Below are positions 33,217 to 43,344 of a stretch of DNA of 64,000 nucleotides, piece after piece (position 1 is the first letter of the stretch; each line of letters starts with the position of its first letter). Source of the DNA: Candidatus Nitrosopumilus sp. (GTDB taxonomy: Archaea; Thermoproteota; Nitrososphaeria; Nitrososphaerales; Nitrosopumilaceae); contig QOOS01000001.1 of the NCBI GenBank assembly GCA_003331425.1, positions 62,001 through 126,000 of the forward strand, given 5' to 3'. The translations under genes were made by a program, and so were the position numbers. The notes below the pieces were generated by a model. It was not told the DNA's origin, ran no database searches, and saw only the letters and a program-made list of their open reading frames with translations.

Positions 33217-33945
33217 CTATTTTACTGTCAGTAATTCTTTAGTCGATTCAATAAGATCTTCCATAGTTGGTGCTTCTAAAAGTGGTTGAAGCTCATTAGG
33301 ATCCTTTGCACCAAGTGCTGCCAGAGAGTAAATGTAATCAATAGTTGGGGAGTCGCTATTTAGATAGTATTGTTCTAAAACATGATCAAGTGCATGAGAA
33401 TTTACGGCATGTGGGTTAGATGGATCACTTGTTAATGCTTGATGTATGATTTTCTTTTTCCATAATTCAACTAATGCCTTCCATCTAACTAAAGAAATAT
33501 TTTCGTCAATTTCAGGAATCAATTCAACTTCAGCTTGTATGTACATTTTTTCTTGAGTACCTATTTCCTCATGAATTTTTGATACTTCTTGATGGCCCTC
33601 AACTGAAAGTGGATCATAATTATCAGGTTGGGAAAGGGCAGGTGGAATAATTTTTTTTATTCTAAATGAATTTCTGCCCATTGTTTCAATATGTAGTTGT
33701 AGTCCATCAAGTTCAACATCCTCACATTTACTAATTTTAGCAATTGTTCCAACTAATTTTGGAGAATTCCATCCATTAACTGAATTTTGTTCATCAATCA
33801 AACAAACACCAAATTGGCCATCACCAAGCATGCAATCATCTACAAGTTGTTTGTATCGAGGCTCAAAAATCCTAAGAGGTAGTTCCTGTCTTGGAAATAA
33901 AACTAAGTCTAATGGAAAAATTGGAATAATCTTTGTTTCACTCAT
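33217..33945 (-). CDS. LON substrate-binding domain protein
   Basis: 242 residues. The N-terminal LON domain (about 5-200) is recognised by IIPIFPLDLVLFPRQELPLRIFEPRYKQLVDDC, and an ERxR-type core region follows. There is no AAA+ ATPase or protease domain, so it is not a Lon protease. Stand-alone LON-domain proteins bind peptides or nucleotides, but their role is not settled. It is located between an exported protein gene and pyrB, 51 bases from pyrB, on the same strand, and may be co-transcribed with it. No signal peptide. Confidence 0.88.
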   Translation of the reverse strand: MSETKIIPIFPLDLVLFPRQELPLRIFEPRYKQLVDDCMLGDGQFGVCLIDEQNSVNGWNSPKLVGTIAKISKCEDVELDGLQLHIETMGRNSFRIKKIIPPALSQPDNYDPLSVEGHQEVSKIHEEIGTQEKMYIQAEVELIPEIDENISLVRWKALVELWKKKIIHQALTSDPSNPHAVNSHALDHVLEQYYLNSDSPTIDYIYSLAALGAKDPNELQPLLEAPTMEDLIESTKELLTVK

Positions 33946-33996
33946 TTAATCATCTTTTATGGTTTCTAAATATATGGAATACGGAAACCCTAGCAA

Positions 33997-34926
33997 TTAG
34001 AATCCATTTTCATTTAATGTTAAACCTAACAATGTAGCACGGGTATATTTTCCATATTCAGCTTGTTGGAAATATTTAGCATTTTTAGTTTTATCAACTT
34101 CGGTAGAAATTTCATCAATTCTAGGCAATGGGTGTAAAATAATTGAATCATCCTTCATCTGATTAACTAAATCTTCTCCAACCACATAACTGCCTTTTAC
34201 TTTTAGATATTCCTCTTCATCTGGAAATCTTTCTTTTTGAATTCGTGTTACATACAAAACATCTAGATCATCAATATGATCCTCAAGCTTAGTGGATTCA
34301 GTAAAGTCAATATTCTTTTTAATGTCATAAGTTGAGTCAGACCTAATTCTCAAAGACTCGGGTGAAATTAAGCGAACATCAACATCATAGTTGCCTAAAC
34401 CATACAATAGTGAGTAAACTGTTCTTCCATATTTCAAATCTCCAACAATGCCAATTTTTAATCCATCAATCTTTTTCTTTTCTTTTTTGATTGTATACAA
34501 ATCTTGAATTGCTTGAGTAGGATGTTCTTCCGTACCGCTACCAGCATTAATTACTGGTTTATCTGAAATCTCTGAAGCAAATCTACTTGAACCATCCAAA
34601 GTATGTCTCAAAACAAGGATATCTGAATAGATAGACATTATTTTTACAGTGTCTGCAAGACTCTCGCCTTTTTGAGTTGATGAAGATGAAATGTTTGAAA
34701 TTCCTAAGGAGTTGCCTCCAATTGATGCCATTGCAGAATCAAAACTTAGACGAGTTCTAGTACTTGGTTCATAAAACAAATAGCCCAAAGTTTTTCCTTT
34801 ACAAATTTCTCGTCTTTGAGATGAATCTAGTTGTATCATCTTATCAGTTGATGTAAAGATTTTTTCTAATTGATCCTTACTAAAATCCTTAATTGAAATA
34901 ATGTCCTTGTTGTAGAATTCATTCAT
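33997..34926 (-). CDS. pyrB: Aspartate carbamoyltransferase catalytic subunit
   Basis: 309 residues with the carbamoyl phosphate motif STRTR (55-59, in FYEPSTRTRLSFD), HPTQ (135-138) and HPLPR near 270. It makes carbamoyl aspartate, the first committed step of pyrimidine synthesis. The regulatory subunit pyrI is divergent, with only 41 bases between the two start codons, an unusual arrangement compared with the common pyrBI operon. A TATA box on the minus strand at 34951-34959 is 28-29 bases before the ATG. It is followed downstream by the LON-domain gene. Confidence 0.96.
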   Translation of the reverse strand: MNEFYNKDIISIKDFSKDQLEKIFTSTDKMIQLDSSQRREICKGKTLGYLFYEPSTRTRLSFDSAMASIGGNSLGISNISSSSTQKGESLADTVKIMSIYSDILVLRHTLDGSSRFASEISDKPVINAGSGTEEHPTQAIQDLYTIKKEKKKIDGLKIGIVGDLKYGRTVYSLLYGLGNYDVDVRLISPESLRIRSDSTYDIKKNIDFTESTKLEDHIDDLDVLYVTRIQKERFPDEEEYLKVKGSYVVGEDLVNQMKDDSIILHPLPRIDEISTEVDKTKNAKYFQQAEYGKYTRATLLGLTLNENGF

Positions 34927-34932
34927 TCTTTC

Positions 34933-34959
34933 AATAATATATACAAGTGACTATACAAA
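34933..34959. promoter_or_regulatory. Face-to-face overlapping promoters of pyrB and pyrI
   Basis: The pyrI TATA box (AATAATATATA, 34933-34943) lies between the pyrB start (34926) and the pyrB TATA box (34951-34959 on the minus strand). Each TATA is 28-30 bases from its own ATG, so initiation complexes at the two promoters would compete for the same DNA. Confidence 0.55.
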
Positions 34960-34967
34960 GTATTCTG

Positions 34968-35429
34968 ATGGAACAGTCTGAACTAATGGTTCGACGAATC
35001 AAAGAAGGCACAGTTATTGATCATATTGATGAAGGAAAGGGCCTACAGGTTCTCGATGCCTTAAGAATTAATGGTCAAGATGGCAGTTTGATCACTTTAG
35101 CCATGAATGTACCAAGTGGCAAATCAAAGAAAAAGGACATTATCAAAGTCGAAAATAAATTTCTAAAAGATGACGATACAAATAAGATTGCAATAATAGC
35201 TTCAAAAGCAACAATCAATATTATAAAAAATTACAAATTAATTGAAAAAAGACGAGTTGCACTTCCAAATGAAATTGATAAAATATTTCGTTGTACTAAT
35301 CCTGATTGCATTACAAACAGTACAGAGCATATCGAATCAATAATGGATGTAATTGACAAAGAGGGTATGGTTCTCAAATGTAGATATTGTGCAAGAATAT
35401 TAGATGTAAGTAAAATAAAATATAATTAA
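34968..35429 (+). CDS. pyrI: Aspartate carbamoyltransferase regulatory subunit
   Basis: 153 residues from the ATG at 34968; a GTG at 34947 is in frame but lies within the pyrB promoter, and the TATA box at 34933-34943 fits the ATG. The nucleotide-binding half has VRRIKEGTVIDHIDEGKG. The zinc half has four cysteines, in FRCTNPDC and LKCRYC, which bind the catalytic chain. It gives CTP and ATP control to the enzyme. It is divergent from pyrB and convergent with atpK, 37 bases apart. Confidence 0.95.
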   Translation: MEQSELMVRRIKEGTVIDHIDEGKGLQVLDALRINGQDGSLITLAMNVPSGKSKKKDIIKVENKFLKDDDTNKIAIIASKATINIIKNYKLIEKRRVALPNEIDKIFRCTNPDCITNSTEHIESIMDVIDKEGMVLKCRYCARILDVSKIKYN

Positions 35430-35466
35430 AAAATAAAATTAAAAATTGAAAAGTTTGTAGTAAGGA

Positions 35467-35772
35467 CTATTGTCCTAAGATGATAAACATCATAACTATA
35501 CCGTAGATTGCGATTGATTCGACCATACCTACGAAGATGAATACTTTTGATTGCAATGCTGGGTTTTCACTGATTACTGCAAGACCTGCTGCACCGACTT
35601 GACCTAAACCGATACCTGCACCAAATGCTGCAAGACCAAATGCTAAACCTGCACCAAGAATTTTCAATGATCCATCACTTGATGCACCATCTTCTTGTGC
35701 ATATGCTACACCAGTTGATCCGATAACTGAAATTACTGCTGCTGCCAAAAGTAACAAGACAATAGTTTTCAT
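35467..35772 (-). CDS. atpK: A-type ATP synthase subunit K (proteolipid ring)
   Basis: 101 residues. A leader-like hydrophobic N-terminus (1-25) is followed by two membrane helices. The first contains GAGIGLGQVG with Q58; the second has E85 in GMVESIAIYG, the ion-binding carboxylate. It forms the rotor ring in the membrane. Q58 is a residue also found in rings that can bind sodium, but I would not call the ion from that alone. It is the last gene of the K-orf-D-B-A-E cluster; the 51-base gap to the 43-residue ORF leaves room for a separate promoter and strong expression. Confidence 0.94.
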   Translation of the reverse strand: MKTIVLLLLAAAVISVIGSTGVAYAQEDGASSDGSLKILGAGLAFGLAAFGAGIGLGQVGAAGLAVISENPALQSKVFIFVGMVESIAIYGIVMMFIILGQ

Positions 35773-35823
35773 TGTAAATTGGACTCGATAGATTCCTTAT
35801 TTAAATCATGATAAGAATTTGAA

Positions 35824-35955
35824 TTAAATTTTGGATAGTGTTTTCTTTTTAAAACTAGATAGATCATCTTTGATAGATTTTGAAAAATTATCTTTATCCT
35901 GATCTAAAGATTTTTTGGAATCTTCAATTAATTTTTTTATTTGTTCTTTGGCCAT
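35824..35955 (-). CDS. 43-residue charged coiled-coil protein inside the ATP synthase cluster
   Basis: The ATG at 35955 shares one base with the atpD stop (TAATG), a classical sign of translational coupling. The product is 43 residues, rich in Lys, Asp and Ser, with a heptad-like hydrophobic pattern (IKKLIEDSKKSL...FSKSIKDDLSSF). It has no membrane helix. It might be a small stalk or assembly factor of the ATP synthase, in the place where other archaea have subunits F, G or H, but it is much shorter than any of these. It is not recognised as a known family. Confidence 0.6.
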   Translation of the reverse strand: MAKEQIKKLIEDSKKSLDQDKDNFSKSIKDDLSSFKKKTLSKI

Positions 35956-36587
35956 TATTTCCTACTCTCCATCTTAGCCTTCACTTTTTTTAACTTTGCG
36001 AATTCTTCTCTTTCTCTTTCTTCAAGAGTAGCAAGAATGAATCTAATTTTATGCTGATATTGAGGAATAATTACATTTTCTAGCGCATTTAGCAGTTTTT
36101 GTGTTTTTTCTAGTGCTTTTGCAAGGCTAAAAATAGAATTTTCATATTCTGCAGCTTTACAAATTTTTGGCAATAATTCTTTGATTTGTTTTGCCCCTCT
36201 ATCAATTGAGGAATTAGTATCTGCAAATCCATAAGGCATTGATTTTGTATCTTTTTCAGTTACTGACAATGCAGGAATTTTAACATCAACAACTCTTCTA
36301 ACATTTACATCAACTTCCATTACAGGAGGAGTAGACTCTGCAACAGAATCAACAGTATTGGTGCCTAATGCTAGATATGCTTCATTAACAGATTTGTAAA
36401 TATCTTGTAATGGATCCCAAATTCCGCCTCTAGCTTTTGAAGCCTCTTCAATCATTTCTTCAATATTTTTTAACAAAACTTTACGTTTATCATCTAAGAT
36501 TCCCTGTACCATTACAGCAACTTGACTTGATTTTTTGTATTTGAAAAGTTCAATTTTTGTAGCAGCGACATTTTGTCCAAATGACAT
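35955..36587 (-). CDS. atpD: A-type ATP synthase subunit D (central shaft)
   Basis: 210 residues, almost entirely helical, with the N- and C-terminal long helices that form the rotating shaft (TKIELFKYKKSSQVAVMVQGILDDKRKVLL at the N-terminus). The middle region (about 90-125) carries the beta part, with VNVRRVVDVKIPALSV. It follows atpB by 4 bases. The stop overlaps the start of the 43-residue ORF by one base. Confidence 0.94.
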   Translation of the reverse strand: MSFGQNVAATKIELFKYKKSSQVAVMVQGILDDKRKVLLKNIEEMIEEASKARGGIWDPLQDIYKSVNEAYLALGTNTVDSVAESTPPVMEVDVNVRRVVDVKIPALSVTEKDTKSMPYGFADTNSSIDRGAKQIKELLPKICKAAEYENSIFSLAKALEKTQKLLNALENVIIPQYQHKIRFILATLEEREREEFAKLKKVKAKMESRK

Positions 36588-36591
36588 TTTA

Positions 36592-37977
36592 TTATTCGCC
36601 CTGATAATATTTTTCTACGTGCTTATCTTTAATTTTAGTAATCTCGTTCTTTGGTAATTTTGAAACAATCTTCCACAAAATTGCAAGTGTTTCTTCAATT
36701 GTTCTATTTTCATCAGTTGCTTGTGAAAGGAATTCTTTTTCAAAGACATCACCGACATCCATGTATTTCAAATCAATTTCAGTTAATCCTGCTTTACCTA
36801 CAATTCCTGCTAATGCTCTAACTTCTTGTGCTCTTGAATAAGCATCATAAACTTGGTTAGCAACTTCAGCATGATCATCTCTTGTACTTCCTTCACCAAT
36901 TCCGTCTTTCATTAATCTACTAAGACTCATCAAAATATTGATTGGTGGATATACGCCTTGTCTGAATAAATCTCTACCAACTACTACTTGACCTTCTGTA
37001 ATGTAACCAGTAAGATCAGGAATTGGGTGAGTAATATCATCAGATGGCATTGATAAAATTGGAACTTGTGTTACACTTCCTTTTTTACCATTTAGTTTAC
37101 CGGCTCTTTCGTAAAGAGTTGAAAGGTCAGTGTAAAGATAACCAGGATATCCTTTTCTTCCAGGAACTTCCTCTCTTGCTGCACTAATTTCTCTTAATGC
37201 TTCTGCATAGTTTGTCATATCTGTAAGAATAACTAAAACGTGCATTCCTAATTCAAATGCCAAATACTCTGCAACAGTTAATGCTACACGAGGAGTGATA
37301 ATTCTTTCAATTGCAGGATCGTCTGCTGTATTCAAAAATAGAACACTTCTTTTTAGTGCACCAGATTCTTCAAGACTTTTTCTAAAGTATTCTGCTTCAC
37401 TGTATTGCACACCAATTGCTGCAAAGACTACAGCAAAATCATCATCAGTACCAACTACTGATGCTTGTCTTGCAATTTGTGCTGCTAGTAAGTTGTGTGA
37501 CATACCAGAACCTGAAAAGATTGGAAGTTTCTGTCCCCTTACAAGAGTAATTAATCCATCAATTACAGATACACCAGTTTGAATGAAATCTTTAGGATAT
37601 TCACGTTGTTCTGGATTCATTGGTTCACCATTAATGTCAATAAATTTATCAGCAATTGGATCAGGTAATCCATCTTTTGGTCTTCCTAATCCATCAAAGA
37701 CTCTACCAAGTACTTCTTTGGATACTGGCATTTCCATAACTTTACCAACAAATTTTGCATTGGTTCCAGAAATAGATAATCCAGTAGTTCCTTCAAAGAC
37801 TTGGACGATTGCTTTACCGTTTCCAACTTCAAGAACTTTACCTAGTCTTCTTTCGCCATCATTAGTTTCAACTTCTACAAGTTCGTCAAATGCTGCATTT
37901 TCTACATCATCAACAACTACGAGAGGTCCTTTAATTTCAGCAATTTTGCTGTATTGAACTCCGCCTTCGGTGGTCAA
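36592..37977 (-). CDS. atpB: A-type ATP synthase subunit B (non-catalytic)
   Basis: 461 residues. It has the beta-barrel, nucleotide-binding and C-terminal domains of subunit B; the Walker A position reads SGSGMSHN rather than GxxxxGKT, which is normal for the non-catalytic B subunit. It alternates with subunit A in the hexamer. Its start overlaps the atpA stop by 4 bases (ATGA), showing translational coupling. Confidence 0.96.
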   Translation of the reverse strand: MTTEGGVQYSKIAEIKGPLVVVDDVENAAFDELVEVETNDGERRLGKVLEVGNGKAIVQVFEGTTGLSISGTNAKFVGKVMEMPVSKEVLGRVFDGLGRPKDGLPDPIADKFIDINGEPMNPEQREYPKDFIQTGVSVIDGLITLVRGQKLPIFSGSGMSHNLLAAQIARQASVVGTDDDFAVVFAAIGVQYSEAEYFRKSLEESGALKRSVLFLNTADDPAIERIITPRVALTVAEYLAFELGMHVLVILTDMTNYAEALREISAAREEVPGRKGYPGYLYTDLSTLYERAGKLNGKKGSVTQVPILSMPSDDITHPIPDLTGYITEGQVVVGRDLFRQGVYPPINILMSLSRLMKDGIGEGSTRDDHAEVANQVYDAYSRAQEVRALAGIVGKAGLTEIDLKYMDVGDVFEKEFLSQATDENRTIEETLAILWKIVSKLPKNEITKIKDKHVEKYYQGE

Positions 37978-39752
37978 TTTGTAACTTTCACTCCTGAAAT
38001 ATTTTTGAATTGTTCTTTCATATCGTTTTCTAATTGATCAAGTTTTGGCATCTCATCATCTTTGATATCCATTCTTGCTTTAAGCAATGATGTGACAACA
38101 GGTAATTCACGAATTGAAGCAAGTGATGCTCCTTCTTTAAGAGATTGTTGACCTTGTTTGTAGAAATCAACAACTAATTTCAATAATTTGAATTGTTTCT
38201 CTGGACTACAGTATGTATCAACATCGTCAAATGAGTTTTGTTGAAGGAGACCAATCTTTACCATTCTTGCAATTTCTAAGATGAGTTTTTCTTCATCAGG
38301 TAATGCATCTGGACCTAATAGTTTTACAATTTCTTTTAGAGTATCTTCTCTTTGTAAAATTCCATAAGCTTCATTTCTAATTCCAAACCAATCTTCACTG
38401 ATATTTTCACCCCACCATTTTGCAATATCGCCAAGATAACCAGAGTAACTGTTCATCCAGTTAATTGATGGATAGTGTCTAGAGTAAGCAAGTTTTGCAT
38501 CTAATGCCCAGAAAGTTTTGATAAATCTCATTGTGTGTGTTGTAACTGGTTCTGTAAAGTCACCACCAGATGGTGAAACAGCACCAATCAAAGTTACAGA
38601 ACCATCACGGTCTGGACTTCCGGCTGCTCTAACACGACCTGCTCTTTCATAAAATTCTGCTAATCTAGATGCAAGATAAGATGGATAACCTTCTTCTGCT
38701 GGCATTTCTTCTAATCTACCACTCATTTCTCTTAGTGCTTCAGCCCATCTACTTGTTGAATCTGCTACAAGAACGACGTCTTTACCCATATCTCTGTAAT
38801 ATTCTGCAATTGTAACTCCGGTGTAGATACTTGCTTCTCTTGCTGCTACTGGCATGTTACTAGTATTTGCAACAAGGACAGTTCTATCCATTAGAGGTTT
38901 TCCACTTCGTGGATCTTTAAGATGTGGGAATTCAACTAATACTTCAGTCATTTCATTTCCTCTTTCTCCACATCCAATGTAAACAACAACTTGTGAGTTA
39001 GCCCATTTTGCAATTTGGTGTAATGTAACAGTTTTTCCAGTTCCAAATGCTCCAGGAATTGAACCAGTTCCTCCTTTAGCAATTGGGAAGAATGTGTCAA
39101 TTACACGTTGTCCAGTAAGTAATGGAACTGTTGCATCATATCTTGTGTTATATGGACGTGGTTTTCGTACAGGCCATTTATGATACATTTTGAGTGGAAC
39201 GTTTTGACCGTCTTTTTCAACAGTTGCTAATTCAGTTTCTAAATTATAATCTCCTTCAGATACAAGGTTTGAAATTTTTCCGCCAGGGTGGTTTGGTGGA
39301 ACCATAATAGAGTGTTCAATAAGATCAGTTTCTTGAACAGTTCCAATTACATTACCTGGTAAAACTTCATCGCCATTACTTGCAGTTGGAACAAAGTGGT
39401 ATGTCTTCTCCATATCAACAGGAGTTGTAGTAATACCTCTACCAATGAATGATCCAGATGCTTTTGATAATTCTTTTAGTGGTCTTTGAATTCCGTCATA
39501 AAGTTGTCCAATAATTCCTGGACCTAATAATACACTGAGTGGGTTTCCGGTTCCAATTACTGGTTCACCTGGTTTTAATCCACTGGTTGACTCATAAACT
39601 TGAATAAATGCTACATCTCCGGTTAGTCTAATTACTTCACCGACTAATTTTGAATCTCCAACTGTGACAGTTTCATACATTTTGGCATCAGCCATTCCAT
39701 CAGCTCTAACTGCTGGACCGCTTACCCATACAATTCTGCCTTGTGCTGTCAT
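37974..39752 (-). CDS. atpA: A-type ATP synthase subunit A (catalytic)
   Basis: 592 residues with the catalytic Walker A GAFGTGKT (234-241), the insert region (about 110-200) that distinguishes A/V-type catalytic chains from bacterial ones, and [22 protein letters not shown]. It makes ATP in the head of the complex. No intein is present. It starts one base after the atpE stop and overlaps atpB by 4 bases, so E-A-B-D are one transcript. Confidence 0.97.
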   Translation of the reverse strand: MTAQGRIVWVSGPAVRADGMADAKMYETVTVGDSKLVGEVIRLTGDVAFIQVYESTSGLKPGEPVIGTGNPLSVLLGPGIIGQLYDGIQRPLKELSKASGSFIGRGITTTPVDMEKTYHFVPTASNGDEVLPGNVIGTVQETDLIEHSIMVPPNHPGGKISNLVSEGDYNLETELATVEKDGQNVPLKMYHKWPVRKPRPYNTRYDATVPLLTGQRVIDTFFPIAKGGTGSIPGAFGTGKTVTLHQIAKWANSQVVVYIGCGERGNEMTEVLVEFPHLKDPRSGKPLMDRTVLVANTSNMPVAAREASIYTGVTIAEYYRDMGKDVVLVADSTSRWAEALREMSGRLEEMPAEEGYPSYLASRLAEFYERAGRVRAAGSPDRDGSVTLIGAVSPSGGDFTEPVTTHTMRFIKTFWALDAKLAYSRHYPSINWMNSYSGYLGDIAKWWGENISEDWFGIRNEAYGILQREDTLKEIVKLLGPDALPDEEKLILEIARMVKIGLLQQNSFDDVDTYCSPEKQFKLLKLVVDFYKQGQQSLKEGASLASIRELPVVTSLLKARMDIKDDEMPKLDQLENDMKEQFKNISGVKVTN

Positions 39753-39753
39753 C

Positions 39754-40368
39754 TTATTCTTTTACCCCGAATTTTGTTGCAATTTCTTTCCTAATTAAAG
39801 GCTTTAATCGATCGATCTTTGCGTCAATAGTATTATCGAATTTCATAGCTCCATCTTTAGATTGGATTTTAACACCACCAATGCATTCAATTGTTTCTGA
39901 TGATAATTCAGAACCAGCAAAACTACCCAATGTTGATTGTACTACATCACGATCTTTAGAATTTGTAAATACTGTAACTTCAGATGTTCCTAAGACTTTA
40001 GTTGATTCATCTAATAATGATTTAATGAGATTTGCATAATCGCCACTGCGATCAGAATTTGAAATTTCTTCTACTGCTTTTGTGAAAACTCTAGAAACAG
40101 CGTCTTCAACGGCTAAAAGTTGTTTATTTCTGGCTTCAATGTCAGAACTTCCAACTATTTGTTTTTCTAGTTTGTCTGCCTCTTTTCGTCCATCTGCAAC
40201 AATTTTATCATATTCATCCTCTAATTTAGTCACAGAATTGTCAAGAGTTTGATGAGAATCGCTAAGTGCTCCATCTAAATTGGACAATACATCCTGTTCA
40301 GTTTGATCGAGAATCTTGTCAATCGTCTTTTCAAGAGAAGAATTTGCCAATATCACGCGTTTACCCAT
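39754..40368 (-). CDS. atpE: A-type ATP synthase subunit E (peripheral stalk)
   Basis: 204 residues. A long N-terminal helix, acidic and rich in Ala, Leu and Lys, is followed by a globular C-terminal domain ([41 protein letters not shown]), as in archaeal subunit E. It ties the head to the membrane part. It is the first gene of the minus-strand ATP synthase operon and is divergent from atpI across 76 bases, so head and membrane stator genes share a promoter region. Confidence 0.93.
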   Translation of the reverse strand: MGKRVILANSSLEKTIDKILDQTEQDVLSNLDGALSDSHQTLDNSVTKLEDEYDKIVADGRKEADKLEKQIVGSSDIEARNKQLLAVEDAVSRVFTKAVEEISNSDRSGDYANLIKSLLDESTKVLGTSEVTVFTNSKDRDVVQSTLGSFAGSELSSETIECIGGVKIQSKDGAMKFDNTIDAKIDRLKPLIRKEIATKFGVKE

Positions 40369-40433
40369 AATAGATTTTAATGTTTGGAAAAGAAAATTCT
40401 GTTGAGAAAGATATTAAAAACTAAGAAATTTTC

Positions 40434-40439
40434 AGAGGA
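40434..40439 (+). promoter_or_regulatory. Shine-Dalgarno sequence of atpI
   Basis: AGAGGA lies 5 bases before the TTG at 40445, which decides the TTG as the start codon. A TATA-like ATATTAAAA at 40411-40419 is about 30 bases before the TTG. Confidence 0.6.
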
Positions 40440-40444
40440 TTAAC

Positions 40445-42544
40445 TTGGCAATAGCTGATCTGAAACTCGGAAGTATAATTTTACCAAGATCTGAGTCGCC
40501 AAAAGCCATTTCTAGATTAACTGAATTTGAATGGTTTCACAAAATTGATACTGATAATGATACAGTAACTCCAGAAATTGATGATTTGTTGTTAGAGGCC
40601 CAAAAAACATACCAATCCATTGACGATGTAATCAAAGGTCTAGGAGTGCCACCTATGGTAGGAATTCTTGAGATTATGTTCAAAGGAACAATGATCAAAA
40701 AGAAAGACTATGAAATTGACGAAATCGAAGATATGGTAAATGACTTGATTAAAAGAACACCATCAATAATTGATGAACCTACTAAACTTTTAGAAGACCA
40801 AGCCGATACAAAACGCTCACTTGAAGAATATACATCACTTAAAGAAACACTAGAAGTTGCAAAGAAGCTAAACATTGATCTTTCAGGATTTGGATTAATG
40901 AAATATTTTTACACAAATCTCTTTGTTGTTGATTCAAAAGATTATGAGGAAATCAGCAGAGCATTAGATGGCATTACATTTTACAAATATGATTTAGCAC
41001 TAAAAGAAAAATCTGCAATTTTAGTAATTGCCAGTGTAGAGGATTCTGATAAAGCACTCAAAGTACTCAGAGGTTTCAATGCAAATCCATTTTCCATTCC
41101 TGAAGGAATTCCACAAGTACCAGCCCAGGCATATTCAATGGCTGAGGCTAAAATTAAAGAATTAACTGCAAAGCAATCAACACTAACAAAACAAGTTGCA
41201 AAAATTACAAAGAAAATTAGACGTGATATTTTAGCAATTCATGAAGAAGCTCAAGTTGCAAAAGATGTACTTGAAACATTAAGAAAACCAGGTGGAACTA
41301 AGAACTTTGCAGTAATTCAAGGATTCATTCCAGTAAAGATGGAAGAGAAATTTAAGAATGCAACTAAAGAATGGATGTCTGTTTCTGAAGATGTTACAGA
41401 TCCTAAATTAAAAGAACAAGTTCCAACTCTATTTGATAACAAAAAATTTGTTAGAACATTTGAGGTAATTACAGAAAGTCAGGGAATTCCAAGAAAAGGA
41501 GAAGCTGACCCAACACCAATGATTGCTTTAATGTGGCCAATTTTCTATGGGTTGATGTTTGCAGATGTAGGCCACGGATTATTGTTAATGGGAATGGGAT
41601 TATTATTCAAATTCAAAGGACAAGGTAATCTTTCAAGATGGGGAATGTTAATTGCAATCTCTGGAGCATCTGCTGCTATTGCGGGTGTTGGAGCTGGTGA
41701 AGCGTTTGGATTCCACCTAGATCATATGGGACCATTAGAAGGATTATTAGAAGAAGGAGGAGCTTTACATTCAATAAGTTGGCTTGTAGGAATTATCAGT
41801 GTTGCAGAATTAACATTTGAACAAGTAATCAATATTCTCAAAGTATCATTATTCATCGGAATTGTACATTTAGTTTGGGCAATGATTCTACGTGTTAAGA
41901 GATTAGCTCAAGAAGGTCACAAATTTGTAATGTACATGGAAGCAATTCCAAACATCACACTATACGGTGGAATTGTAGTAATTATGATGTGTGCAATTGG
42001 TGCAAACTATGATGTAATGAACATGTATTCCAAAGTACACACTGAAGCAGTTCCTTGGGTAACAGTATTCTTAGGAGATTGGGCTCAAGTTTGGATTGTC
42101 TCAAGAATTGCAGTAATTATCGTACTTGTATCAATGACAATGATGATGATAGGAGGAATCATGCATGCAAAGAAACATCCTGAAGATGGAGGTTCTGCGG
42201 CAAATGTCGTAATGGAAGTTTTCCTAGGAAAAACAGTAGAAGCGTTAGCTCACACAATCAGTTATGCCAGACTTGGAATTATGCTGCTAGTGCATGCTGC
42301 GTTATTGATGACAGTTAACAATGCATTCAAGTCTCTAGGAGGAATGGAATCAGGTGCAGCAATGGCAATGATTATTGGAGGAAACTTGGGAATTATGATG
42401 ATTGAAGGATTAATTGTATACATCCAGTCACTCAGATTGCACTTGTATGAATTCTTTACAAAATGGTACGATGGTGGTTCACAACCATTTAGACAAATTA
42501 GACCAGAGTTGATTTACAATCAATTCATTTGGAAGAAAAAATAA
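40445..42544 (+). CDS. atpI: A-type ATP synthase subunit I (a-subunit)
   Basis: 699 residues from a TTG. The cytosolic N-terminal half has coiled-coil stretches (about 95-145 and 230-285). The membrane half from about 355 has seven to eight helices, including the conserved GLMFADVGHGLLL and SYARLGIMLL, in which the Arg contacts the ring carboxylate. It carries ions past the rotor ring. It is divergent from atpE and convergent with the methyltransferase gene. Confidence 0.96.
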   Translation: MAIADLKLGSIILPRSESPKAISRLTEFEWFHKIDTDNDTVTPEIDDLLLEAQKTYQSIDDVIKGLGVPPMVGILEIMFKGTMIKKKDYEIDEIEDMVNDLIKRTPSIIDEPTKLLEDQADTKRSLEEYTSLKETLEVAKKLNIDLSGFGLMKYFYTNLFVVDSKDYEEISRALDGITFYKYDLALKEKSAILVIASVEDSDKALKVLRGFNANPFSIPEGIPQVPAQAYSMAEAKIKELTAKQSTLTKQVAKITKKIRRDILAIHEEAQVAKDVLETLRKPGGTKNFAVIQGFIPVKMEEKFKNATKEWMSVSEDVTDPKLKEQVPTLFDNKKFVRTFEVITESQGIPRKGEADPTPMIALMWPIFYGLMFADVGHGLLLMGMGLLFKFKGQGNLSRWGMLIAISGASAAIAGVGAGEAFGFHLDHMGPLEGLLEEGGALHSISWLVGIISVAELTFEQVINILKVSLFIGIVHLVWAMILRVKRLAQEGHKFVMYMEAIPNITLYGGIVVIMMCAIGANYDVMNMYSKVHTEAVPWVTVFLGDWAQVWIVSRIAVIIVLVSMTMMMIGGIMHAKKHPEDGGSAANVVMEVFLGKTVEALAHTISYARLGIMLLVHAALLMTVNNAFKSLGGMESGAAMAMIIGGNLGIMMIEGLIVYIQSLRLHLYEFFTKWYDGGSQPFRQIRPELIYNQFIWKKK

Positions 42545-42553
42545 ATTTTAAAA

Positions 42554-43312
42554 TTATTTAATTGCCTTAATTACTAAACTTGAAATCTTTCTACCATTAA
42601 TTTTTTCACCATCCATATATGCTCGTTCTTCTAAAATATCGATTTTTTCAAATCCAGCATCTCTAATACATGAAAGGTAATTTTCTTTTGTTAATGCACC
42701 ATCAATACATTCACACCATTTTTCAGAGTTAACTTGTTCATCAGATAATTCTTGATCTGTAATCAGATCAGATATGACCATACGTCCATCATTTTTTAAA
42801 ATCCGAAATACTTCTTTGAATGCATTTGTTTTGTTTGTAGTTAAATTAATGACACAATTACTAATTACGGCATCAACAGAATTGTCATTTAATGGAATAT
42901 TTTCTTCGATATCACCTTTCTTAAATTCCACATTTGGATAACTACCTTTTTTTGCATTTTCACGGGCTTTTTGTAACATGTCATCAGTCATATCAATTCC
43001 AATTGCTCTTCCAGAATCAAGAACTTTTCTTGCAGCTAAAAAAATATCAATTCCTGCACCAGAACCTAAATCAACTACAGTTTCACCTTCTTTGAGTTGA
43101 GTATGATTAATTGGTGCTCCACAACCAACACCCAAAATTGCTTCTTGGGGGATGGATTCAAGTTCCTTTTGGCTATAGCCAATTAGTTTTGTTGCATCTA
43201 TGGGAGAGTCTCCTGAATCACATTCTCCAGGCATGCAACAACAATCATCATTTCCAGAAATTACTATTTTGGAATATTTTTTTTTAATTTCATCTTTAAT
43301 TGAATTATCCAT
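42554..43312 (-). CDS. ArsM-like SAM-dependent methyltransferase
   Basis: 252 residues. SAM-binding DLGSGAGID is at about 82-90. The three-cysteine N-terminal cluster CCCMPGEC (24-31), VGCGAP and SNCVINL are the arrangement seen in arsenite methyltransferases. It probably methylates arsenite or another metalloid using these thiols; no ars operon genes are nearby, so the natural substrate is inferred. It is followed on the same strand by nothing close, and is preceded by a sulfurtransferase gene 32 bases upstream, which might supply sulfur or thiols. Confidence 0.82.
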   Translation of the reverse strand: MDNSIKDEIKKKYSKIVISGNDDCCCMPGECDSGDSPIDATKLIGYSQKELESIPQEAILGVGCGAPINHTQLKEGETVVDLGSGAGIDIFLAARKVLDSGRAIGIDMTDDMLQKARENAKKGSYPNVEFKKGDIEENIPLNDNSVDAVISNCVINLTTNKTNAFKEVFRILKNDGRMVISDLITDQELSDEQVNSEKWCECIDGALTKENYLSCIRDAGFEKIDILEERAYMDGEKINGRKISSLVIKAIK

Positions 43313-43344
43313 ATTTCACAATAATTAGAAAACCATACTTAAAT

